A stretch of DNA of 64,000 nt from Planctomycetaceae bacterium (GTDB lineage Bacteria > Planctomycetota > Planctomycetia > Pirellulales > Lacipirellulaceae), in the NCBI GenBank assembly GCA_002702655.1, contig PABB01000067.1, positions 310,001 to 374,000 on the forward strand. The letters are read 5' to 3'. This document shows positions 51,672-58,345 of the stretch, piece by piece. How positions within the stretch are numbered: the stretch's first letter is position 1; each line of letters starts with the position of its first letter. Made by a program: the position numbers and the translations under genes. The notes under the pieces are model-generated. The model made no database searches, had not been told where the DNA came from, and worked only from the letters and a program-made list of their open reading frames with translations.

Positions 51672-51887
51672 ATGAAGCGCTATGCCATCGTTGTTGAACG
51701 CGCGGAGAGTAATTTCGCCGGCTACGTTCCCGATCTGCCAGGGTGCGTCGCTACGGGGGCGACCGTAGCAGAGACCGAGCAATTGCTGCGCGAGGCCATC
51801 GAGCTGCATCTGGAGGGAATGCGCGCTGACGGAATCCCGATTCCTGAACCTTCCAGTCAGGTCGAGTATGTCGAAGTGGCAGGGTGA
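51672..51887 (+). CDS. hicB: HicB-type antitoxin
   Basis: 71 aa: the HicB-like RNase H-type fold, AIVVERAESNFAGYVPDLPG, then CVATGATVAETEQLLREAI. This is the short HicB form that ends after the partial RNase H domain and lacks a helix-turn-helix or ribbon-helix-helix tail, so autoregulation would need another factor. Follows hicA with 13 bases between. ATG 51672. Confidence 0.92.
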   Translation: MKRYAIVVERAESNFAGYVPDLPGCVATGATVAETEQLLREAIELHLEGMRADGIPIPEPSSQVEYVEVAG

Positions 51888-52006
51888 CGCCACCTCTGCG
51901 CGACGAGGATGCTCTTGAGGCGCACTCTTAGAGCAAGCCGGCGCCGTGGCCGTCGTCCAGGGACGCTTTTATGCCGGCGCCTCGCTGACTCCTGTCGCGG
52001 TCCGGG

Positions 52007-52381
52007 TCACCCGTACGTCCACCGGCCTTGCTCCGCTGCTCTCACCAGATCGGCCATGGACACCGGCTCCAGGCCAACTTCCTCAGCCCACGTCGAGTCG
52101 CGTCGCGGAAACATCAGCCAGACAAGCCAGCCCAGCATCGACCAGGGCGTGGCGCCGCGTTCCGGGCCGACGTGGCGGTCCGCCTCAAACTCAGAAAAAT
52201 CCACCTGAAAACGCTCGGCGTACGCAAGGAGAAAGTCCTCGGCATCCTGGCCGTCAACGCCAAGCTCCATCAGGGTTGTTGCCGGCTGGAGTCGCGCGGG
52301 GCGGACGCCCAACTTGTCCGCCGCGAACTGCCGAACTTGCTGGTGGAGCGGACCGTTTTGCTCGGTGCTTGGATCAGACAT
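52007..52381 (-). CDS. DUF1493-like small protein
   Basis: 124 aa. Resembles DUF1493/acyl-carrier-like proteins: QQVRQFAADKLGVRPARLQP then TTLMELGVDGQDAEDFLLAY, with a family-like acidic core (VDFSEFEADRHVGP). A serine for phosphopantetheine attachment is not evident, so carrier activity is doubtful. The frame could be longer at the 5' side (to 52447), but MSDPSTEQ at 52381 is the more natural start. Convergent with hicB and divergent from cutA. Role unknown. Confidence 0.65.
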   Translation of the reverse strand: MSDPSTEQNGPLHQQVRQFAADKLGVRPARLQPATTLMELGVDGQDAEDFLLAYAERFQVDFSEFEADRHVGPERGATPWSMLGWLVWLMFPRRDSTWAEEVGLEPVSMADLVRAAEQGRWTYG

Positions 52382-52493
52382 AAGATTTGCCTCAGGCGCC
52401 CGCCGTGCGAGTGGCGGGTGCGATGCAATCCGTTGACCACAGGCCACGGATTGCCAGGATAGTGGTTAGCAAGACAGAAGGGAATTCTCGCCA

Positions 52494-52823
52494 ATGACGC
52501 ATTCGACCGAGAGAGTAGCCCTCACTACCACGACGACAGCAGCCGAGGCCGATGCGATCGCCGATGCACTGGTCGATCGGCAACTGGCGGCGTGCGTGCA
52601 GATTGTGGGGCCGATCACCAGCGTCTATCGCTGGGGTGGCGCCGTCGAGCGGAGCGAGGAGCGGCTGCTGTTGATCAAGACGACCGCCGCGGCGTACCCA
52701 AAGGTCGAGGCGGCGATTCGCGAGCTGCACTCGTACGATTGCCCGGAGATTGTCGCGCTGCCGATCGACGCGGGCAGCGCGGATTACTTGGCGTGGTTGC
52801 GCGAACAAGTCCGCGGCGCGTGA
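52494..52823 (+). CDS. cutA: CutA1-type divalent-ion tolerance protein
   Basis: 109 aa: AEADAIADALVDRQLAACVQ then GPITSVYRWGGAVERSEE, and KTTAAAYPKVEAAIRELHSY with the family motif YDCPEIVALPI. CutA1 forms trimers related to PII signalling proteins; its link to copper tolerance is old and not well understood. Full length, no change in key residues seen. ATG 52494. It may share the metal theme with the ATPase and CDF genes, but at a distance. Confidence 0.92.
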   Translation: MTHSTERVALTTTTTAAEADAIADALVDRQLAACVQIVGPITSVYRWGGAVERSEERLLLIKTTAAAYPKVEAAIRELHSYDCPEIVALPIDAGSADYLAWLREQVRGA

Positions 52824-52826
52824 ATC

Positions 52827-52953
52827 GTAGCATGGCCGCTCCGGCCGTGCGAGCCTGTGAGTCGTCGGTCAATCGTAGGCAGTCGCCAACTCTGGTCGCC
52901 AGTTACCGATCACAAGGCGCCGGTCAGTATCGCGGCCAGAGCGGCCGTGCTAC
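52827..52953. repeat. REP-like palindromes on the 3' side of the RAYT gene
   Basis: Two palindromes: GTAGCATGGCCGCTCCGGCC then GTGCGAG (52827-52853), and CGCGGCCAGAGCGGCCGTGC then TAC (52931-52953), which reaches the last base of the transposase gene stop codon. The core is GGCCGCTCCGGCC, folding to a small stem. These match REP/BIME elements associated with RAYT genes. Confidence 0.75.
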
Positions 52954-53633
52954 AGGTTAGACCGCTCGTCCACAAAGCTCCAACCGAGCGCCTCCCACTC
53001 GGGATTGATCCAACGGTCCCATTGCTTGGCCGGAACGCCGGCGCGGCGCGGGTTGGCGCCGATGTACTGGATGACCTTCCACAGATGCTCCTCATCCCGA
53101 ATGATTCGATCGTACGATTCCTGCTGCCACAGTCGACCCTCGAGACCCTCCGCCTCGTTGATCGCCCCGGCGGCGAGGCGCTTGATCACGCCAACTTCCC
53201 TCTCCAGGCGAAATTGGTCGAAGGGTCGAATCACGGCATGGCAATGGTTGGCCATGTTGACGAAGCACCCAAGTTCGTATCGAGCCCCGTGTTGGCATAG
53301 CAAAGCCCGACGCAACTCGGCGGCGTACTGCGGCCGACGGAACCAGCACGCCCCGGCGCCGGCGTCAATCCACGCTTCGACGTGGCGGAAGATCTCACGT
53401 GCGTGGGCTGCAACTGAGGCGGCATCTGGATCAGGGTTCCGTCGTCGCCACTCGCGCCGCAAGACCTCCAGTTGCCGCCGTTTGGTCGCCGGCATCGCGT
53501 CTGCCAGGTGGAACGTCACGAAGTAGATTGCACCTGCCTGGCGCCAATGCGGCAACCGGCGCTGGTAGATCTCGATCGGTCGCTGCGGATTGAGTCCGCG
53601 AAACCCGGGTGGTGGCGGGAGATTGAGGCCCAT
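52950..53633 (-). CDS. REP-associated tyrosine transposase (RAYT)
   Basis: 227 aa, Y1/HUH transposase family of the TnpA-REP type. HUH motif NHCHAVIRP (H130, H132), Tyr174 in QESYDRIIRD as the nucleophile, an N-terminal PQRPIEIYQRRLPHWRQAGA, and the final W.VIQYIGANPRRAG block. RAYTs bind and cut REP palindromes and can mobilise them. Start ATG 53633 was chosen because it is the family N-terminus; the longer frame upstream (to 53807) goes through the palindromes. The gene is framed by two palindromes on each side (52827-52953, 53644-53728). Likely functional. Confidence 0.88.
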   Translation of the reverse strand: MGLNLPPPPGFRGLNPQRPIEIYQRRLPHWRQAGAIYFVTFHLADAMPATKRRQLEVLRREWRRRNPDPDAASVAAHAREIFRHVEAWIDAGAGACWFRRPQYAAELRRALLCQHGARYELGCFVNMANHCHAVIRPFDQFRLEREVGVIKRLAAGAINEAEGLEGRLWQQESYDRIIRDEEHLWKVIQYIGANPRRAGVPAKQWDRWINPEWEALGWSFVDERSNL

Positions 53634-53643
53634 GGCCTCGACC

Positions 53644-53728
53644 GTAGCACGGCCGGCATCGCCGTGCGAGCGTTTGTTGCATAAGCCAGCGACTTGAGTT
53701 CCTCGCACGGCCGGAGCGGCCATGCTAC
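53644..53728. repeat. REP-like palindromes on the 5' side of the RAYT gene
   Basis: GTAGCACGGCCGGCATCGCC then GTGCGAG (53644-53670) and CTCGCACGGCCGGAGCGGCC then ATGCTAC (53702-53728). The second is the exact inverse of the 52827-52853 palindrome, and together the pairs bound the RAYT gene like transposon ends. Confidence 0.8.
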
Positions 53729-53746
53729 GTGGCTGGCCGCTCCCGC

Positions 53747-54709
53747 TCAAAACATTCGCGTTTGAAATGCCTCGCTCACGTGCCGGGCGTGGAAGCCCGC
53801 GGCGCACAGCCGCCCCGCGAAGTCGGCCGGGCCGTGGGTGCAGATGATCTCGCGCGGCTGCACCCGTTCGGCCGTTTGCAGCAGCTCGCTATAGTCGGCG
53901 TGGTCCGACAGCGGCAGCGCGTGGTCGACCTGCCAACGGAACTTCGTGCTGGGGTCAATGGCCCAACCGGTCGCCGCGATGCTCACCGGGCGGCCCATGC
54001 CCGGCAGGCGGAAGAATCGCGAGCCCTTGGGCAGCGTGATCACCGCGGCGCCCGGCAGTCGGTCGCGGTGATAGGGTTGCACGTCGCCCAGATCGACGCC
54101 GCACTGCTGGTAGATTTCGCTGATCGCAAAGATGTGCGGATGCTGCAGGACGGGGACGCCCGCGGCGGTGAGCAGCCGGGTCACCTCCTGCGACTTGCCC
54201 AGCGGGTAGGCGTGGATCACCGGCGTGGCGCCCTCGGCCAGCGTCGAGCGGACCAGCGCGACCAACTCGGCGATCGTCTGCTCGCGCGGCGGCAGCGCGT
54301 ATTTCGGCTGTCCGAACGTGCACTCCATGACCAGCACGTCGGCACGGGGCAACTCCGCGGGCTCCGCGGTGGCCGAGTCGCCCAGCTTGTAGTCGCCCGT
54401 GTACAGCACCCGGCCCGCGTCGGTTTCGGCCAGCAGCATGGCCGACCCCAGGCAATGGCCGGCCGGGTAGGTCGTGAGCCGCGCGTCGCCGAACTCCCGC
54501 GGCGCGCCGTACGGCAACTCGACCACCCGGCGATGGTCCCCCACGCGATGCTGGTACAACCGCCGCGTCGGGGGCGTCATGTACGCCAACTCGTGCGGGG
54601 CGATGTGGTCGGCATGCGCATGCGAAACAAACGCCGCCGGCTGCCGCCGCCGCACGTCCAGCGCCAACCGCGGGCGCGTCAGAAACAGGCCGTTGTCCCA
54701 GTGGATCAT
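53747..54709 (-). CDS. Metallo-beta-lactamase-fold exonuclease-like protein (ligase-associated/SNM1-type)
   Basis: 320 aa. Motifs: MIHWDNGLFLTRPRLALDV start, SHAHADH (about 29-35), AGHCLGSAM, YTGDYKLGDSATAE, and a late HADYSELL. This order resembles the SNM1/DNA ligase-associated exonuclease group rather than the beta-lactamases, so DNA (or RNA) processing is likely. No ligase or LigD gene is near. Start ATG 54709 (MIHWDNG) is the family-like start; the frame runs further upstream to 54751. The first 11 codons are duplicated upstream (55103-55136), with a palindrome cluster between. Confidence 0.85.
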   Translation of the reverse strand: MIHWDNGLFLTRPRLALDVRRRQPAAFVSHAHADHIAPHELAYMTPPTRRLYQHRVGDHRRVVELPYGAPREFGDARLTTYPAGHCLGSAMLLAETDAGRVLYTGDYKLGDSATAEPAELPRADVLVMECTFGQPKYALPPREQTIAELVALVRSTLAEGATPVIHAYPLGKSQEVTRLLTAAGVPVLQHPHIFAISEIYQQCGVDLGDVQPYHRDRLPGAAVITLPKGSRFFRLPGMGRPVSIAATGWAIDPSTKFRWQVDHALPLSDHADYSELLQTAERVQPREIICTHGPADFAGRLCAAGFHARHVSEAFQTRMF

Positions 54710-54791
54710 TACGTGGGGTAAGTTCCTGATATCTGCTGAACACTTCGGCAACGGTAACGGCCTGCTCGTGCGAAAGCAGTTGAGGTTTTCA

Positions 54792-55096
54792 GGCCCGGAG
54801 GGCCGCCATGTTGTAGCCAGGGACGCAAGTCCCTGGCGGGTGCGATCAATCTTCGCGTGAGCCCCGGCAGGGGCGGCATAAGCCGGCCAAGTTCATGCCG
54901 CCCCTGCCGGGGCTCACGTCGCCGCGCGGGACCATATTCCAGGGGCTGTCGCCCCTGGCTACACCCTGCCGGCCCTCCGGGCCTTCCATTGGTTGAGACC
55001 GCGTACCGGGGCGCCCTGCCCACGCCTGTCCGCAGGCGTGGGCATGCTGACGGGGTGGTTCAGCATGCCCACGGCGGAGTCCCGCCGTGGGCATGG
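54792..55096. repeat. Dense cluster of nested palindromes in a 591-base gene-free region
   Basis: Nested arms: outer GGCCCGGAGGGCC (54792-54804) with GGCCCTCCGGGCC (54971-54983); middle GTAGCCAGGGACGC...CCTGG (54813-54836) with CCAGGGG...CCTGGCTAC (54939-54962); inner GTGAGCCCCGGCAGGGGCGG (54857-54876, continuing CAT) with an exact inverse ending 54917. Next, 55019-55096 holds GC hairpins CCCACGCC/GGCGTGGG and CCCACGGCGG/CCGCCGTGGG, linked by GCATGCTG/CAGCATGC. The gap is 54710-55300. Confidence 0.75.
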
Positions 55097-55102
55097 CGCC
55101 CG

Positions 55103-55136
55103 GCGTCAGAAACAGGCCGTTGTCCAAGTGGATCAT
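55103..55136 (-). repeat. Duplicate of the first 11 codons of the 53747-54709 gene
   Basis: 34 bases match 54676-54709 with one difference, encoding MIHLDNGLFLT instead of MIHWDNGLFLT. No further homology continues, so it is a remnant of gene-start DNA, and the palindrome cluster separates the two. It may show that the cluster entered, or was amplified, at the gene start, giving a duplication. Confidence 0.65.
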
Positions 55137-55300
55137 GGGGAGGGGTGTTGTCGCACCGTGAGCTGCTTGCGTTCGTTATCACTGGGCGCAATGACCAGAG
55201 GTGTGCCACTGGCTCGGCCAGTGCGAATTGCAATGAGTTGCTGAGCTGGAAATACACTGGCATAGCGAGTGGCACGCGGGATTTTCACGTTCCCATTCAG

Positions 55301-56179
55301 CTATCGCTCGAAGACGACCTTATACACTTGCCTGTCTGGCTCGATCATACTTGGGTGGTGCCGCACCAGGATGCGTTCCTCTTCGCTACCACCGACTGTA
55401 TTGCCGTCTGCGATGACGGGGCCGCTTTGAATGAGATAATGGGCCAAGTTGGACACGAATTCGACCAACTCTCTAGGACTCATCGCGCATCGGTCAACCT
55501 CGATATCCATCAGGCCGAACTGCGACATGCCAAGCGTATAGACGCCAAGCTCATCATTGGCTGCACGAACGAGTTGGATCCGGAGCCACATCGGCGCCGG
55601 CAGATGCTCTTCCGATATGTCGTCGCAGAAACTCTCAAAGACTTCGCGCGAATTACAGACGCTGCCATTGCCCCAATAGACCCCAATGCCGTCAAACGCA
55701 TCAAGTGCGACTAAAGCCAACTGGGATACGACAATTGCCGATTCAATCGGCGATTGCCCTTCTCCTCCGAAGTTGGTGACGATCACGTGCGAGCGATGCT
55801 TGGCGGCCTCGTCTCTCCCGTTCGGCCATAGGACATTGCCGTCGGCACAATCAGCCACTTCGTCGCCGGGGATTGGCGCCGGCACATGGGCCAGGAACCC
55901 AACTGTGTCGTCGCCGCGAGTCACAGTGACGATGTCGTCGTCGCTGATTTCCGCCGAGTATTGTGGACCAAAAACTCGACGTACGGAATCAGCCGCCCGC
56001 GATTGGTCGCCAGGTTCAATCTCGCGGCACAGTACAAAACAATGGCGCGTAGCGTGTTCTGTCTGATCACTGGAATCTGATACTGCCATATCCACCTTAG
56101 CAACAATCGCGGTGTCGGATTGGTCGCAACCCGTGGGGGAGAAGGCAAGAATTGCGACTAGCAGACAATGATACTTCAT
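55301..56179 (-). CDS. Lipoprotein with DUF4261-like domain
   Basis: 292 aa. N-terminus MKYHCLLVAILAFSPTGC with a Cys after TG, a likely lipobox (SPTGC), so membrane-anchored. The rest includes AHVPAPIPGDEVADCADGNV, HVIVTNFGGEGQSPIESAIV then LVALDAFDGIGVYWGNGSVC, which resembles DUF4261 proteins. Base composition is lower in GC than surrounding genes. Start 56179 at the signal peptide was preferred to the frame to 56398, which adds Ala/Gly/Arg-rich sequence. Function unknown; an effector or immunity protein is one guess, untested. Confidence 0.6.
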   Translation of the reverse strand: MKYHCLLVAILAFSPTGCDQSDTAIVAKVDMAVSDSSDQTEHATRHCFVLCREIEPGDQSRAADSVRRVFGPQYSAEISDDDIVTVTRGDDTVGFLAHVPAPIPGDEVADCADGNVLWPNGRDEAAKHRSHVIVTNFGGEGQSPIESAIVVSQLALVALDAFDGIGVYWGNGSVCNSREVFESFCDDISEEHLPAPMWLRIQLVRAANDELGVYTLGMSQFGLMDIEVDRCAMSPRELVEFVSNLAHYLIQSGPVIADGNTVGGSEEERILVRHHPSMIEPDRQVYKVVFER

Positions 56180-56548
56180 GTCGTCAACGCTCAAACAAGG
56201 ATAGCCGGTAGTCCCGGTTGCCGTTGAGGCTAACGGGGCCGTGCAGCCGCCAGAGGCAGCCGTTCCCGCCTGACCGCCTCTTGTCGCTGCGCGGCCCAGG
56301 TAGGCTCGTACGCCAACCTGGGCTACCCCCTCTGGCCGCGCCGCGAGCGATGCGACCGCCTGCTTGTCGGCCCCCGCCCCGACCCGGTATCCTAGCACGC
56401 CTGGGCAGCGGCCCGAGTGCGGATTTCCATGCCGCCACGTCGCCCAGCCGCCTGCTTTCGCGGCGGACTTTCCGAACTGCGGAACCCCGGCGCTCGGCCG
56501 CAGAGCGTCTTGCCCCTCAATTTGACTCTCACTGCGGAGCGTTCAGGA
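56180..56548. other. Divergent promoter region between the lipoprotein gene and fae
   Basis: 369 bases between a minus-strand and a plus-strand start. A hairpin (CCCAGGTAGGC with GCC-AACCTGGG, 56295-56322) is seen. No gene found; a frame continuing upstream of fae was not supported. Confidence 0.55.
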
Positions 56549-57046
56549 ATGTCGATGTTCATTGGAGAAGCCCTGGCCGGCGACGGCAACGAAATTGCCC
56601 ACATTGACCTGCTGCTGGGCAGCAAGGACGGCCCCGTGGGCGTCGCGTTTGCCAACGCCCTGGCCACCCAGAGCGAAGGCCACAGCAACCTGCTGGCGGT
56701 GCTCACGCCCAACTTGGCGGTCAAGCCGTCGACCGTGATGATCACCAAGGTCACGATCAAAGGCATGCGGCAGGCCGTGCAGATGTTCGGCCCGGCGCAG
56801 GCCGCCGTGGCCAAGGCGATTGCCGACTCGGTGGCCGACGGCGTGATTGCCAAGGGCGATGCCGAAGACCTGGTGTGCGTCTGCGGCGTGTTCATTCACC
56901 CCGAGGCGGCCGACGACAAGAAGATCTACGACTACAACTACGAAGCGACCAAGATGGCGGTCGCCAACGCCATGGGCGGCAAGCCAACCGTCGACGAAAT
57001 GATCGCCGGCAAGGACGAGGCGGCCCACCCGTTCCGCGGGTTCTAG
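56549..57046 (+). CDS. fae: Formaldehyde-activating enzyme
   Basis: 165 aa. Fae speeds the condensation of formaldehyde with tetrahydromethanopterin, the first step of the H4MPT C1 pathway known in planctomycetes. Seen: MSMFIGEALAGDGNEIAHID with the catalytic His18, LLGSKDGPVGVAFANALA, and KVTIKGMRQAVQMFGPAQAA. Length and sequence fit methylotroph and planctomycete Fae. Start ATG 56549 preceded by AGGA; an alternative Met is two codons later. The methylene-H4MPT dehydrogenase gene follows 298 bases downstream with a palindrome repeat between them. Confidence 0.93.
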   Translation: MSMFIGEALAGDGNEIAHIDLLLGSKDGPVGVAFANALATQSEGHSNLLAVLTPNLAVKPSTVMITKVTIKGMRQAVQMFGPAQAAVAKAIADSVADGVIAKGDAEDLVCVCGVFIHPEAADDKKIYDYNYEATKMAVANAMGGKPTVDEMIAGKDEAAHPFRGF

Positions 57047-57073
57047 GTCGAGTCATGGCGCTCGCGAGAGAGA

Positions 57074-57168
57074 GGGGTGGCTGGGGACGCAGCGCAGCGG
57101 AGCCCCCAGAGACGTACTCTCGACCGCAGCGCATCTGGGGGCTCGCTGCGCTCGTCCCCAGCCACCCC
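57074..57168. repeat. GGGTGGCTGGGGACG palindromic repeat, copy 2 (between fae and dehydrogenase)
   Basis: Starts GGGGTGGCTGGGGACGCAGC and ends CGTCCCCAGCCACCCC. The arms are near-perfect inverses, with CGCAGCGGAGCCCCCAG and CTGGGGGCTCGCTGCG. It lies in the 297-base gap between two C1 genes. The gap also has a purine/pyrimidine motif (57304-57340, CTGACCTCCGACCTCTGACC). Confidence 0.75.
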
Positions 57169-57343
57169 GCGTGGAAAGCCTGACCCACGTACGGCCGCGT
57201 CGTCGCTCTGCCAGTGAGCGGCGACGCGGTTTTCTGTTTTGGGGGCCGGTGCGGTACACTAAGGGGTGTGTGAAAACCCGCATGGCGGCGGCCAACGCGC
57301 ACGCTGACCTCCGACCTCTGACCCCTCTCCTCTCACCACAGCC

Positions 57344-58213
57344 ATGTCCCGCCCCAAGATTTTGTTGTGCCTGGATACCGATCCGCAGCCGTCGGTGTTC
57401 GACGGCGTGGTGGCGGTCGACGCGGGCGTGGATTACCTGTTTCGCCACGGCGGCGTGCGGCCGGCCGATGTGCGCGATCTGGTCTACGGCGCCATGTTCA
57501 CCCGCGGCGGCGAGGACCTGAAAAACACGGCCGTGTTCGTCGGCGGCTCGGACGTGACCGCGGGCGAAGCCGTGCTGCACGCGGTGCGCGAGTCGTTCTT
57601 CGGCGATGTGCGGGTGTCGGCCATGCTCGACTCCAACGGCTCCAACACCACCGCGGCCGCGGCGGTCGTGACGGCGCGGCGGCACATTGGACTGAAAGGC
57701 GCCGTGGTCACCGTGCTGGCCGCCACCGGGCCGGTGGGATCGCGCGTGGTGCGGTTGCTGGCTCGCGCCGGCGCGCAGGTGCGCGTCGTGTCGCGCAAGT
57801 TGACCCATGCCGAGGGCGCCTGCGATCGCGTGGCCGCCACCGTGCCGGGCGCCGACCTGCTGCCGCTGCAGGCGAAGGACGCCGACGACGAAGCGTCGGC
57901 CCTGGAGGGCGCCCACGTGGTGATCGCCTGCGGCCCCCCCGGCGTGCAGTTGGTGACCGCCGCCGCACTGACCCGCAATCGCACGCTGGAGGTGGCGATC
58001 GACCTGAACGCCGTGCCGCCCACGGGGCTCGAAGGGGTCAGCCCCGCCGATCGCGCCGCCTCGCGCGACGGCCGGCTGTACTACGGCGCGTTTGGCGTCG
58101 GCCGCACGAAGATGCGGATCCACCACGCCGCGGTCACCCAACTGTTCGCCGCCAACGACCAAGTGTTCGACGCGGAGGAGATCTACGAGATCGGGTTGCG
58201 GATCGAGGAGTGA
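57344..58213 (+). CDS. Methylene-tetrahydromethanopterin dehydrogenase family protein
   Basis: 289 aa. N-terminal half binds the pterin substrate (HGGVRPADVRDLVYGAMFTR, about 32-51); C-terminal Rossmann domain with VLAATGPVGSRVVRLLARAG binds NAD(P). The motif and the fae neighbour point to an MtdA/MtdB/MtdC-type enzyme oxidising methylene-H4MPT to methenyl-H4MPT. Planctomycetes are known to have an MtdC form; I cannot tell MtdB from MtdC. No methenyl cyclohydrolase or formyltransferase gene is in this window. Start ATG 57344. Confidence 0.85.
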   Translation: MSRPKILLCLDTDPQPSVFDGVVAVDAGVDYLFRHGGVRPADVRDLVYGAMFTRGGEDLKNTAVFVGGSDVTAGEAVLHAVRESFFGDVRVSAMLDSNGSNTTAAAAVVTARRHIGLKGAVVTVLAATGPVGSRVVRLLARAGAQVRVVSRKLTHAEGACDRVAATVPGADLLPLQAKDADDEASALEGAHVVIACGPPGVQLVTAAALTRNRTLEVAIDLNAVPPTGLEGVSPADRAASRDGRLYYGAFGVGRTKMRIHHAAVTQLFAANDQVFDAEEIYEIGLRIEE

Positions 58214-58345
58214 GTTGGGGAGAGGTTAGAGGCGGGAGGTCGGTAGTCAGGGTGAGCAAGTCGATGCGGCGATGGGCTCTCAAGCCGCGAGCTGGCCAGC
58301 TCGCCGGCAATGCGGTTGGCGACTGCAGCCAGCAGCGTGCGGATC

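Noticed and set aside
54857-55714. A 285-codon plus-strand frame over the palindrome cluster and the lipoprotein gene
   Set aside because: The first part is repeat-coded, the last part is antisense to the lipoprotein gene.
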